Below are positions 15,729 to 24,400 of a stretch of DNA of 64,000 nucleotides, in pieces. Position 1 is the stretch's first letter. Each line of letters starts with the position of its first letter. The position numbers were made by a program, and so were the translations under genes. The stretch is taken from positions 6,386,001 to 6,450,000 of the forward strand of contig NZ_CP022098.1 of assembly GCF_002305875.1 (NCBI RefSeq). The letters run 5' to 3'. This DNA is from Cystobacter fuscus. Lineage in GTDB: Bacteria; Myxococcota; Myxococcia; Myxococcales; Myxococcaceae. A model generated the notes under the pieces. That model saw only the letters and a program-made list of their open reading frames with translations, made no database searches and was not told where the DNA came from.

Positions 15729-16567
15729 GGAATCTCCCCGATGCGCCGACCCATGCGCACCACCGCCTCGGGCTGCAGGCTGTCGTCCCACTTCACCCGG
15801 CCCGGCTCGAACAGCAGGATGACGGTGGAGCCCATCTCGAAGCGCCCCAGCTCCCCACCCTTGTCCACCGGAATCCCCGTGTCATAGCGGTGCACCTTGC
15901 CGGGCTTGCCCTGGTGCGTGATGACGTCCTCATAGGCCGCCTTGATGCGCGACACGCACGTGGCGCCCACCTTCACCACCGCGCACTGCCCGGCCACCGT
16001 GTCCAGATAGGTGACGAGCCGCTCGTTCACGCAGAAGAGCGACTGCTTGTTCTTCACCGAGGCCGGGTTGACGGGCCAGAACTCGCCCGGAATGTAGGCG
16101 TAGCCGGTCACCTTGCCCCCCAGGGGAGCGTGGATGCGGTGGTAGTCGCGCGGCGAGAGGTAGATGGTCGTCCACGCACCGCCGTGGAAGGGCCTGGCCG
16201 CGGCCTCGTCGCCGAGCAGCTCGCCCACCGTGTAGTGGATGCCCTTGGCCTGCAGCACCCGGCCGTGCTCGGAGTAGCCCACCTGGGACACCGCGCCATC
16301 CACCGGGGACACCACCACCTTCTGCCCCGGATCGATGGGGCGCGCGCCGCCCTTGAGCCCGCGGGTGAAGAACTCCGCGAACGTGGGGTAGTGCTCCAGC
16401 GTGTGCTCGGCCTCGGCCACGTCCACGTTGTAGAGCCGGGCGAAGGTCTTGATGACGGCCCGGTGCAACGGCGCGGGCGCGGGCAGACGCGTGGCCATCC
16501 CCACCGCCGTGGACAGCGCGGACTTGGGGAGCACTTGCATCAACTTCATGAAGGTCTGTTCGTTCAT
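15725..16567 (-). CDS. psd: Phosphatidylserine decarboxylase proenzyme
   Basis: 280 aa from ATG 16567 (MNEQTFMKLMQVLP). The sequence carries the PSD landmarks TFAEFFTRGLK..RPID, VVSPVDGAVSQVG, YLSPRDYHRIHAP, PVNPASV..KQSLFCVNER and the self-cleavage site MGST (Ser247, in place of the commoner LGST), which becomes the pyruvoyl group. The enzyme makes phosphatidylethanolamine at the inner membrane. It overlaps hisS by 4 nt and follows a lipoprotein gene by 62 nt, so these are probably one operon. Confidence 0.96.
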   Translation of the reverse strand: MNEQTFMKLMQVLPKSALSTAVGMATRLPAPAPLHRAVIKTFARLYNVDVAEAEHTLEHYPTFAEFFTRGLKGGARPIDPGQKVVVSPVDGAVSQVGYSEHGRVLQAKGIHYTVGELLGDEAAARPFHGGAWTTIYLSPRDYHRIHAPLGGKVTGYAYIPGEFWPVNPASVKNKQSLFCVNERLVTYLDTVAGQCAVVKVGATCVSRIKAAYEDVITHQGKPGKVHRYDTGIPVDKGGELGRFEMGSTVILLFEPGRVKWDDSLQPEAVVRMGRRIGEIP

Positions 16568-16629
16568 GAGGGGCGCGACGAGAAGGGAAAGGGGTGGGAG
16601 AAAGGAAACCGCGCGAGAACGCGCTTCAT

Positions 16630-17352
16630 TCAACGGCCCGCGTCCGCGGCGGGGCTCGGCGTGCCCCCATCGGTGGCAACCGCCTGGATGGACTTCCTGG
16701 GCGCCAGGGCGAGCACCTTGCCCTCTTCGATGATCAACACCTGATCCTGGAGCGTGGCGAACTGCTCGCGGCACGCCGGGCTGTCGGACAACTCCCAGCG
16801 GTCGCGCAGCCCCCGGCCCTGGACCTGCAAGGACTCACCCTGCTTGAAGCAGCCGGAGAAGCCGCTCGCCAGCTCCTTCGCGGGCGTGCCGATCCCCGGA
16901 GCGCCGCCCGCCGTGCCGGCATCCGTCCCGGCATCCTCGGCCTCGGCCGCGGGCTCGGTGGGCCGCGAGGAAGGGAACGACGGGGTGCCTCCATACCCTT
17001 GCGCTGGCATCCGCGCCGGCTCGCTGGCCTTGCCGCGGAGCTCTTCCAGCGCGCGCTGCCGGGAACGGGCCTGCTGCTTGCCCTCCTCGATGCGCGCGCG
17101 CAGCTCGTTGGCCGCCGGAGCGTCCAGGCTGTTGGCGGGCACCTGGGCGAGCAGCCCCTCGATGGCGGTCAGCTCGGGGTCCGCGAACGCATCGTCCCCC
17201 CTGGCCGCGTACAGCTTGCCAAAGCGCGTCTGCGCCTCGACATAGGCCTCCGAGGGCTGAGCGGGCTTGCGGCAGCCGGCGGGGGCGGCGAGCAGCAAGG
17301 CGGTCAAGAGGGCAGCGAACGTCCGGCCAACACGAGGGCTGTAGGTGCGCAT
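16630..17352 (-). CDS. Putative lipoprotein of unknown function
   Basis: 240 aa. A lipoprotein signal (ALLTALLLAAPAGC, lipobox AAPAGC) leads into an alpha-helical region (EAYVEAQTRFGKLYAARGDD, LRARIEEGKQQARSRQRALE), a low-complexity Ala/Gly/Thr/Asp linker, and a compact end with GFSGCFKQGESLQVQGRGL and CREQFATLQDQVLIIEEGKV. Two further cysteines in the C-terminal part may form a disulphide. It is the first gene of the run leading into psd, hisS and miaA. No family recognised. Confidence 0.75.
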   Translation of the reverse strand: MRTYSPRVGRTFAALLTALLLAAPAGCRKPAQPSEAYVEAQTRFGKLYAARGDDAFADPELTAIEGLLAQVPANSLDAPAANELRARIEEGKQQARSRQRALEELRGKASEPARMPAQGYGGTPSFPSSRPTEPAAEAEDAGTDAGTAGGAPGIGTPAKELASGFSGCFKQGESLQVQGRGLRDRWELSDSPACREQFATLQDQVLIIEEGKVLALAPRKSIQAVATDGGTPSPAADAGR

Positions 17353-17456
17353 GGGTCCGGTTTTCTACGCCATTTCCGGGCGGACGCACCCCTTTTTCGC
17401 GCGGGGCCCTCCACCGCCGCATGCTTGCGTGTCCCTCCTCCCCTCCCGAGCCCCAG

Positions 17457-19379
17457 ATGCCCTCCCCCGCCCACGTGCTCCAGTCCGTCTTCGGCTTCTC
17501 CGGCTTCCGCGAGGGGCAGGAGCCCGTCGTCTCGCGCCTGCTGGAGGCCCGGTCCGTGCTCGCCATCTTCCCCACCGGGGCCGGCAAGAGCCTGTGCTAC
17601 CAGCTCCCCGCGCTGATGCTGGAGGGCCTCACGCTCGTCATCTCCCCGCTCATCGCGTTGATGAAGGATCAGATCGACTTCCTCCAGGGCCGGGGCATCC
17701 CCGCCGCCCGGCTCGACTCGACGCTCGGGCCCGAGGAACTCCGCCGACTCTACTCGGACCTGAAGGCGGGCACGCTCAAGCTGCTCTACATCGCGCCGGA
17801 GCGGCTGGCCAACGAGCGCTTCCTGCAGACGCTGCGCGGCGTGCGCATTTCCATGCTCGCGGTGGATGAGGCCCACTGCATCAGCGAGTGGGGACACAAC
17901 TTCCGGCCCGACTACATGAAGCTCGCCCCGCTCGCCCGGACGCTGAAGGTGGAGCGGGTGCTGGCGCTCACCGCGACCGCCACGCCCTCGGTCGCCCGGG
18001 ACATCGCGGGCGCGTTCGGCATCGCCCCCGGGGATGTCGTCCAGACGGGCTTCCACCGGGAGAACCTCACGCTGCACGTCTCCCCCACCCCCGGTGGCGA
18101 CGCGCGCCGGGAGCTGCTGCTGTCTCGCCTGCGCTCGCGCCCGCGGGGGGCGACGATCGTCTACGTCACGCTCCAGCGCACGGCGGAGGAGACGGCCCGG
18201 TTCCTCACCGACCACGGCCTGCCCGCCCGGGCGTACCACGCGGGCCTCGCGCCCGAGGTGCGGCACGAGGTGCAGGACTGGTTCATGGACTCGGCCGACG
18301 CGGTGGTGGTCGCCACGATCGCCTTCGGCATGGGCATCGACAAGAGCGACATCCGGGCCGTCTACCACTGCAACCTGCCCAAGAGCCTGGAGAACTACGC
18401 CCAGGAGATCGGCCGCGCGGGACGGGACGGCCAGCCCTCGGACTGCGAGCTGCTGGCGGCCCGGGAAGACGTGGTCGTCCTGGAGAACTTCACCTATGGC
18501 GACACGCCCACGCCCGAGGCCGTGGCCGGAGTGCTCGAGCACGTGCTCGGCCAGGGCGACACCTTCGACGTCTCGCTCCACGAGCTGTCCCAGACCCACG
18601 ACGTGCGTCCGCTGGTCATCGAGACGCTGATGACCTACCTCGAGCTGGACGGCGTGCTCGAGTCCACGGGTCCGTTCTATACCGAGTACAAGTTCCAGGC
18701 CCTGCGACCGCTCGACGAGGTCTTCGCCGGCTTCGACGCCTCCCGGGCGGACTTCCTGCGCCGCGTGTTCGCCCTCGCCGAGCCCAAGCGGACCTGGTCC
18801 CTGCTCAAGCTCGACGACATCTCCCGGAAACTCGGCGAGCCGCGCGCGCGCATCATCGCCGCGCTCAACTACCTCGAGGAACAGGGAGCGCTGAAGCTCC
18901 AGGTGACGGGGGTGCGCCAGGGCTACCGGCGCACGCGCGGCGACGTCGAGGCCGCCACGCTCACCCGGACGATGATCGAGCGCTTCGACGAGCGCGAGCG
19001 CCGGGACGTGCGGCGGCTGCGCCAGGTGCTGGACTTCGCGGGCCACGAGGGGTGCCGCACCCGCTTCCTGCTCACCTACTTCGGCGAGGATCTGGAGGCC
19101 GACTGCGGTCACTGCGACTGGTGCGCGGGCGAGCGTCCCGGCCCCCTGCCCGCCCTGGCCGTCCCCGCCCCGGGGGCTCGGGAAGTGGCGAGACTGAAGC
19201 AACTGCGCGCCGAGCGGCACGAGGCCCTCGCCACGCCCCGGCAACTGACGAGGTTTCTCTGTGGCATCGCCTCGCCGAGCGTCTCCCGGGCGCGGCTCGC
19301 CTCCCACGAGCTGTTCGGCCTGCTGTCGGACGTGCCCTTCCAGCAGGTGCTCGCCTTCGTGGAGGACACCTCGCGGTAG
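17457..19379 (+). CDS. recQ: RecQ-family ATP-dependent DNA helicase
   Basis: 640 aa from ATG 17457 (MPSPAHVLQSVFGF); an upstream ATG at 17421 adds 12 Pro-rich residues. Helicase motifs in order are FREGQEPVVSRLL (motif 0), FPTGAGKSLCYQLPA (I, K44), SPLIALMKDQ (Ia), AVDEAHCISEWGHNFRPDY (II), LTATATP (III), and QEIGRAGRDGQPSDC (VI). The RecQ-Ct zinc site is reduced to CGHCDWC near the end, preceded by the winged helix. The classic HRDC domain is absent, so this is the short form. A SET-domain methyltransferase gene starts 58 nt downstream on the same strand. Confidence 0.93.
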   Translation: MPSPAHVLQSVFGFSGFREGQEPVVSRLLEARSVLAIFPTGAGKSLCYQLPALMLEGLTLVISPLIALMKDQIDFLQGRGIPAARLDSTLGPEELRRLYSDLKAGTLKLLYIAPERLANERFLQTLRGVRISMLAVDEAHCISEWGHNFRPDYMKLAPLARTLKVERVLALTATATPSVARDIAGAFGIAPGDVVQTGFHRENLTLHVSPTPGGDARRELLLSRLRSRPRGATIVYVTLQRTAEETARFLTDHGLPARAYHAGLAPEVRHEVQDWFMDSADAVVVATIAFGMGIDKSDIRAVYHCNLPKSLENYAQEIGRAGRDGQPSDCELLAAREDVVVLENFTYGDTPTPEAVAGVLEHVLGQGDTFDVSLHELSQTHDVRPLVIETLMTYLELDGVLESTGPFYTEYKFQALRPLDEVFAGFDASRADFLRRVFALAEPKRTWSLLKLDDISRKLGEPRARIIAALNYLEEQGALKLQVTGVRQGYRRTRGDVEAATLTRTMIERFDERERRDVRRLRQVLDFAGHEGCRTRFLLTYFGEDLEADCGHCDWCAGERPGPLPALAVPAPGAREVARLKQLRAERHEALATPRQLTRFLCGIASPSVSRARLASHELFGLLSDVPFQQVLAFVEDTSR

Positions 19380-19437
19380 GGCCCGCGCGGCCGACTTCCG
19401 CGCTCGTGCTGGCCTGGGGTAGCGTCCCCAGCCACCC

Positions 19438-20817
19438 ATGAACTCCGCATCCCCCCCGAGCCCCCCCGCGACGTCTGGATTGAGGACCTCCGCCGAGTCC
19501 TCGGAGCAGAAGCTGTCGAGCCTGCTGCGGTGGATGGAGCAAGGCGGAGCGCTCTTTCCCAAGATGCACATCGTCCGGCAGGCGGATGGGGAGCGCTCGG
19601 TGCTGGCGCGCTCGGACATCGCCGAGGGCGAGGTGGTGCTCCAGATTCCCACCACGCACCTGTTCACGCTGGAGCGCGCGAAGGCGTCGGAGATCGGGCG
19701 CCGCATCCAGTCCCAGCTCCAGCCGGACAATGACTTCCTCTACCTGGCCTCCTGGCTGCTCGAGGAGAAGCACCGGGGCGCGGACTCCTTCTGGAAGCCC
19801 TTCGTGGACAGCCTGCCCGAGGCCTATCCCCACGTGCCCCTGTTCTACTCGGAGCAGGAGCGCGCGCAGTTGAAGGGCTCGCAGTTGGAGCGGCTGGTGG
19901 AGGTGCAGCGCCAGTCCTTCGAGCAGGAGTACGCGCAGTTGCACGGGAAGCTGCCCGAGTTCGAGCGCTTCGGCTTCGAGGAGTACGTCTGGGCGCGGAT
20001 TTCGTTGTACTCGCGCCTGTTCTCGCTCAAGGGGGGCCTGCAGGGACCGAGCCTCGTGCCGCTGTCGGACATGTTCAACCACCGCCAACCGCCCGACGTG
20101 CTCTGGTCGACCTCGGAGGATGGACAGACGTTCCGGATGATCGCGCAGCGCGCGGTGCCGGCCGGGGCGGAAATCCATACACACTACGGCGCCAAGAGCA
20201 GCGACGTGTTCCTGCTCCACTCGGGCTTCGTGCCCGACGGCAACGAGGAGAACGACGAGGTGTACCTCTCCGTGGGGCTGCCCGCGGGGGATCCGCTGGC
20301 GTCGATCAAGCAGCAGATGTTCGGGCTCGGCTCGGCCACGGCGAAACATCCCTTCAAGGTGTCGCGCCAGGGCAAGTACCTCGCGTCCTGGTCGGTGTTC
20401 TCCTTCCTGCGCATGGCGCACGCGTCGCCCGACGAGTTCCTCGCCCTGTCCAACCGGCTGCTGTCGGGCCCGAAGACGATCGCGCCCGTGAGCGTGGCGT
20501 GCGAGGAGCGGGTGCTGGGGACACTGGCCGCGGCGTGCGAGGAGCGGTTGAAGGCATTCCCCACCACGCTGGAGGAGGACGAGCGGCTGCTGCGCGAGGG
20601 GCCCCTGTCGCCGAACGAGCGCAGCGGCGTACTCCTGCGCCGCCAGGAGAAGCGGCTGCTGCGCGACTACCTGGAGCTGACCCGCGCGGGCCGCGCCCTG
20701 CTGCGCCAGCCCCGCGAGGAAGTCGAGCAGCTCGCCGCGCGTGCCGACTCGCCGTGGGGATGGTTCGACGGCTACGTGCGCAACGATCTGCTGGGGCTGC
20801 TGGGCCGGAAGGCGTGA
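19438..20817 (+). CDS. SET-domain protein lysine methyltransferase, SETD3/Rubisco-LSMT-like
   Basis: 459 aa. The layout follows the eukaryotic SETD3/RLSMT family rather than the short bacterial SET proteins. The start of SET is FPKMHIVRQADGERSVLARSDI with EGEVVLQIP. A long helical insert (iSET) contains FLYLASWLLEEKHRGADSFW and PEFERFGFEEYVWARISLYSR. Then comes LVPLSDMFNHRQPPDV (the DMxNH motif), AGAEIHTHYGAKSSDVFLLHSGFV (the YG..SN..LL..GF motif), and a helical C-terminal domain like the Rubisco-LSMT substrate-binding region (GTLAAACEERLKAFPTTLEEDERLL). It should methylate a protein lysine or histidine with SAM. The target is unknown. Confidence 0.88.
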   Translation: MNSASPPSPPATSGLRTSAESSEQKLSSLLRWMEQGGALFPKMHIVRQADGERSVLARSDIAEGEVVLQIPTTHLFTLERAKASEIGRRIQSQLQPDNDFLYLASWLLEEKHRGADSFWKPFVDSLPEAYPHVPLFYSEQERAQLKGSQLERLVEVQRQSFEQEYAQLHGKLPEFERFGFEEYVWARISLYSRLFSLKGGLQGPSLVPLSDMFNHRQPPDVLWSTSEDGQTFRMIAQRAVPAGAEIHTHYGAKSSDVFLLHSGFVPDGNEENDEVYLSVGLPAGDPLASIKQQMFGLGSATAKHPFKVSRQGKYLASWSVFSFLRMAHASPDEFLALSNRLLSGPKTIAPVSVACEERVLGTLAAACEERLKAFPTTLEEDERLLREGPLSPNERSGVLLRRQEKRLLRDYLELTRAGRALLRQPREEVEQLAARADSPWGWFDGYVRNDLLGLLGRKA

Positions 20818-20988
20818 CCTGACCTGGAACGCATGGTCGGCTCGGCTCGTGACCAAGGCCGTCATCCGCTACTACTCCGCCCAGCCGCGGAGTTCGCCCA
20901 GGAGTTGCCGCGGGTCCCCTTTTCAGGGCAGGTCATTCGCCTATGCTTCGCGCGGCCGCCTCACGGCCCCTACTCCGGGAGAATGAAC

Positions 20989-21603
20989 ATGTTCGGAAAA
21001 CTCGCCGCCGACGCCCTTGGTCTCAGTGACATCGGCGCGGTCATCGCTCCGGCCGACTACGACAAGGTGGATGCCGACGACTACGTGATGCACGAGGACC
21101 AGGAGAAGATCTTCTTCCTGATCAAGTCCAAGTCCGACGAGTACTGCTTCACCAACAAGGCCCTCGTCCACCTGGATGGCACCAGCGCCACCAGCAAGAA
21201 GCGCATGCTGCACCGCTACAGCTATGGTTCCCACCCGGTGTCCAACGTGCGGCTCGAGACCGCGGGCACCATCGACATGGACGTGGAGATCAAGTTCCAG
21301 CTCGGCGCGAAGAGCTTCTCCATCGACGTGCACAAGAAGCACCTCGAGCAGGTGAAGGATCTCTACAAGGCCCTCTTCCGCATCTCCGAGCTGATGCACG
21401 AGAACGAGGTGGCGCTCGGTCTGGCCAAGACCAGCATCGAGCTCGCCTCCACCACCCTGGGCCGTGGCCAGGCGGGCAGCGCGCCGCTCGTGGAGACCTT
21501 CAAGGAACTCAACCAGGCCGCCTTCTCCTGGTTCCTCGGCGCGCAGCAGAAGTACTGGGTGAAGGACTTCGGCTTCGTGTTCGAGCGCTACCTCAAGTCC
21601 TGA
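20989..21603 (+). CDS. YvbH-like bacterial PH-domain protein
   Basis: 204 aa. ATG 20989 has GGGAG 7 nt upstream; ATG 20983 is too close to it. The first 125 residues are a bacterial PH (bPH_1) domain: MFGKLAADALGL, KIFFLIKSKSDEYCFTNKALVHL, RMLHRYSYGSHPVSNVRLET, DMDVEIKFQLGAKSFSIDV. The rest (ISELMHENEVALGLAKTSIE ... FSWFLGAQQKYWVKDFGFVF) matches the helical oligomerisation extension of Bacillus YvbH. It is cytoplasmic with no signal. Its function is unknown in any species as far as I know. Confidence 0.82.
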   Translation: MFGKLAADALGLSDIGAVIAPADYDKVDADDYVMHEDQEKIFFLIKSKSDEYCFTNKALVHLDGTSATSKKRMLHRYSYGSHPVSNVRLETAGTIDMDVEIKFQLGAKSFSIDVHKKHLEQVKDLYKALFRISELMHENEVALGLAKTSIELASTTLGRGQAGSAPLVETFKELNQAAFSWFLGAQQKYWVKDFGFVFERYLKS

Positions 21604-21707
21604 GCTGGAAACACTCCCCCCGGCTCCGGGCCATGTCCGGCACGCCTCTTCATGATTCTTCATGAAGGCGTCACGACGCGGAAAGATGCCGGGGGTGTGA
21701 TGGGAGC

Positions 21708-22988
21708 ATGAACCTTCGTGCTCCCGTGGCTTCCCAGGCGCCGTGCTCCCTCTCCGTCGCGCTCCTGACCCTGGGGCTGGCCCTCGGCGGCTGCGCTACC
21801 GCGCCCCCGAAAACCCCGCTCGTGCCGGAGGTGGCGTCTCCAGCCGTTTCTTCCCCCGAGGCCTGCGCGGATGCGGCTGGCTGCCGCGAGGCACTCCGGG
21901 ACTCGCCGCGGGACACCCTGTCGGAGTGTGAGGTGCAACGGCGGGTGGAACTTGCCCGCGGGGCCTGTGCGCTGGACGTGGCCGAGGGCTGCACCGAGCT
22001 GGGACGGTGGGAGGCGCGGGGCCTGGCGAAGGAGAACGGCCCGGACCTCGTCGCGGCCGCGGGTCTGTTCCAGCGGGCCTGCACCCTGGGAGACGGCGAG
22101 GGGTGTGCCCTGAAGGCGCTGATGACGCTGCGGGGACAAGGGGTGGAGCGGGACGCGGTGGCGGCCCGGGCGGCGCTCGAGGACGCCTGCGATCGCTTTC
22201 CCGGGAGCGCGTGTGGGCTCGCGGTGCAAGGGCTCGCCGAGGAGGCCCTGCGCAACGGCGTGGAGCCCGAGTGGGAATGGATGGCGCTGTTCGCGCAGCG
22301 GGGCTGTGACGCCGGTGACGGCCTGTCCTGCCGGATTCTCGGGGAGGCGTTCTACTCGGGGCGCGGCGTCGCGCAGGATGCCGACAAGGCCGCCGGGCTC
22401 TACGCCCGCGCATGCGAGGCGAACGATGGCGAGGCGTGCGCGCGCCAGGGGATGCTCCTACGAGCCGAAGGACCCTGGGCCGAGCCGCGCGCCGAGCAAC
22501 TGCTCTCGCGGGGGTGCGATCTCGGCTCGCCGGAGGCGTGCCGGCTGACGGTGCTCGAGACACTCGACTCCCAGGGACGCCAGAAGAACGCCACGGACCG
22601 GCGGGCGCTCTTCCGCCACGCGTGCGACCGGGGCGCGGCACTGGGCTGCCTCGCCCTCTACGATGAGCTCCGCAACGAGCCGCCCGCGGTCCGGCCGGTG
22701 TTCGAGCTGCCCGGACTGCTCAAGCGCGCGTGTCTGCTCGGAGCGGGCCAGGCGTGCGAGTTCCTCGACGAGGTGACCCAAGCAGCCCGGCCGCGGTGCG
22801 CCTCGGGGTCGGCCTCGGCGTGTGGAGTGCTGGGCGTGCTGTTCCTCAGTCCCCCGTTGCGACAGGGCGAGAGCACCGAGGGGGAGCGGCTGCTGCACGC
22901 GGCCTGTGAGGGCGGAGACCTGGCGAGCTGCAAGGGCTTGAGCGAGCTGGGCGGCGCCCCGGCGGATCTGACGTGCCGTTCGCGGTGA
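21708..22988 (+). CDS. Sel1-repeat lipoprotein
   Basis: 426 aa. A lipoprotein signal (LLTLGLALGGC) is followed by a long array of Cys-containing Sel1-like repeats. Units can be read at about 36-residue intervals: ACALDVAEGCTELGRWEARG, ACTLGDGEGCALKALMTLRG, GCDAGDGLSCRILGEAFYSG, ACEANDGEACARQGMLLRAE, ACDRGAALGCLALYDELRNE and ACEGGDLASCKGLSELGG. The paired cysteines in each unit are typical of secreted Sel1 proteins, which form disulphide-stapled solenoids for protein binding. It is a single gene, convergent with the flavoprotein gene 4 nt away. Confidence 0.87.
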   Translation: MNLRAPVASQAPCSLSVALLTLGLALGGCATAPPKTPLVPEVASPAVSSPEACADAAGCREALRDSPRDTLSECEVQRRVELARGACALDVAEGCTELGRWEARGLAKENGPDLVAAAGLFQRACTLGDGEGCALKALMTLRGQGVERDAVAARAALEDACDRFPGSACGLAVQGLAEEALRNGVEPEWEWMALFAQRGCDAGDGLSCRILGEAFYSGRGVAQDADKAAGLYARACEANDGEACARQGMLLRAEGPWAEPRAEQLLSRGCDLGSPEACRLTVLETLDSQGRQKNATDRRALFRHACDRGAALGCLALYDELRNEPPAVRPVFELPGLLKRACLLGAGQACEFLDEVTQAARPRCASGSASACGVLGVLFLSPPLRQGESTEGERLLHAACEGGDLASCKGLSELGGAPADLTCRSR

Positions 22989-22992
22989 GACC

Positions 22993-24099
22993 TCACGGCG
23001 TGGCCGCCACCCGGTTGCGCAAGGATTTGGGCAGCACCTTGGCCACGGTGTCGAGCACGGGCGAGTCGATGAGGGGTTGCAGCAGCCGGGTCGCCGCGAA
23101 GGACGCGGAGTACGCGAGGCGGCAGCGCGACTCGTAGCGCTCGAAGGCGCGCGCCTCGGTGCTCGCGCCGGTGAGCACGTCGCGCAGGGCCTCGGCCGCG
23201 AGGATGCCCGAGCGCATGCCCTGGTAGATGCCCTCGCCGGTGGCCGGATGCACCATGCGACCCGCCTCGCCGATCACCACGCGCCCGGGCGAGTGCAGCT
23301 TCTCGATGGTGTACGAGTAGAGGATGGGGTGTCCCTTCCAGGTGCCGAGCTGCCGCGCGCCCCGCAGGCGGGGGGCGAAGTGGGTGTCGAGGATCTGCTG
23401 GAACAGGGCGCGGGCGTTGTGCTGGTGCGCGTCGTCCCGGTAGCAGATGCCGATGTTCACCCGGGTGTCGTTCTCCGGGAAGAGCCAGACGTACCAGGGG
23501 GCCACGCGCGGATCGAAGATCATCTCCACGTGGTGGGGGGTGAACTCGACGCCCTCCCACCAGCCCATGATGGCCTGGAGGATGGACTTGGGGCCCCGCT
23601 CGGGGATGAGCTTGGAGTGTCCGCCGTCGGCGACCACCGTGTAGCGTGCGCGCACCTCGCGGCCCTCGTCGTCCTGGAAGCCCACCACTCGCCCGCCCTC
23701 CTCGATGAGCGAGCGCACGAGGAAGTTGGGGACGAACTCCACTCCGAGCGACTGCGCGCGGCGCAGCAGGATCTCATCGAGCGTGCGGCGGTTGCAGATG
23801 ATGGCGGCGGCGGCCTCGCCACCCGACAGGAACATCGTCTCGTTGCCCCGGGTGGTGAGCCGGAGGCCCTTCACCCAATAGGCATGCGGCTCCACCGCGT
23901 CCCAGACGCCCAGCGTCTTCAGACAACCAATTCCCTTGGGGCTCACCCCGCTGCCGCAGGTCTTGTCCCGAGGGAAGTCCGCCCGGTCCACGAGCACCAC
24001 CCGCTTCACCCCGAGCTGACCCAGGTGCAGCGCGGCGGCCGTCCCGGCGGGCCCCGCTCCCACGATGGCGACATCGGCTTCCAGGACGGACTTGGGCAT
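22993..24099 (-). CDS. Geranylgeranyl-reductase-family FAD-dependent oxidoreductase
   Basis: 368 aa. FAD-binding Rossmann motif DVAIVGAGPAGTAAALHLG at the N-terminus; the family box DFPRDKTCGSGVSPKG; the ADGGHSKLIP loop; a substrate-domain beta-sheet with WYVWLFPENDTRVNIG; and the second FAD motif GEAGRMVHPATGEGIYQGMRSG. These match the GGR/digeranylgeranylglycerophospholipid reductase group, which saturates isoprenoid double bonds. ATG 24099 has GGAGG 7 nt upstream. A perfect inverted repeat (24115-24137) sits directly ahead of the ribosome site. The substrate cannot be fixed from sequence. Confidence 0.88.
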   Translation of the reverse strand: MPKSVLEADVAIVGAGPAGTAAALHLGQLGVKRVVLVDRADFPRDKTCGSGVSPKGIGCLKTLGVWDAVEPHAYWVKGLRLTTRGNETMFLSGGEAAAAIICNRRTLDEILLRRAQSLGVEFVPNFLVRSLIEEGGRVVGFQDDEGREVRARYTVVADGGHSKLIPERGPKSILQAIMGWWEGVEFTPHHVEMIFDPRVAPWYVWLFPENDTRVNIGICYRDDAHQHNARALFQQILDTHFAPRLRGARQLGTWKGHPILYSYTIEKLHSPGRVVIGEAGRMVHPATGEGIYQGMRSGILAAEALRDVLTGASTEARAFERYESRCRLAYSASFAATRLLQPLIDSPVLDTVAKVLPKSLRNRVAATP

Positions 24100-24114
24100 G
24101 GGCGGGCCTCCTCC

Positions 24115-24137
24115 AGAGGGGAATGTTCTTCCCCTCT
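24115..24137. promoter_or_regulatory. Perfect 9-bp inverted repeat upstream of the reductase gene
   Basis: AGAGGGGAA (24115-24123) and TTCCCCTCT (24129-24137) flank TGTTC, 16 nt ahead of the start codon at 24099. The left arm touches the GGAGG ribosome site, so a protein bound here, or a hairpin in the mRNA, could block expression. Confidence 0.5.
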
Positions 24138-24400
24138 ACCCAACGGGCGGCTCGGCCGTCCATGGTTCGTCCGTCCAAGGCGCGGTGCTCCTATTCACTG
24201 GAGAGCAGAAGTCGGAGCTGGTGTCACTCCGTCGCCATGCGGGCAAGGTTGGCTCAACGCCCTGGTCCAGAAGGCCTGGGGACTCAGCGGGCCTCCAGCT
24301 CCTTGAAGACGACCCCCTTCGAAAACTGGATGCGGATCATCCACCGGAGCAACTCGCAGCCAATGCCCTACCCCAACACCGGCCACTACAACCCTGGCGC
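24138..24400. other. Non-coding stretch, nothing recognised
   Basis: Together with the inverted repeat this makes a 301-base gap between the reductase start (24099) and the Uma2 stop (24401). Short reading frames here have no ribosome site and no recognisable protein motif. No tRNA-like fold or strong hairpin was seen. Confidence 0.5.

Noticed and set aside
13860-15887. 675-residue plus-strand frame over miaA, hisS and psd
   Set aside because: Antisense to three well-identified genes.
17304-19730. 808-residue open frame on the minus strand
   Set aside because: It runs antisense to recQ, is Arg/Gly/Ala/Leu-rich without any motif, and has no ribosome site. It is a high-GC shadow.
21604-21707. 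TTCATGA/TCATGAA hairpin between the PH-domain gene and the Sel1 gene as a terminator
   Set aside because: The stem has a bulge and no U-run follows; too weak to list as a feature.
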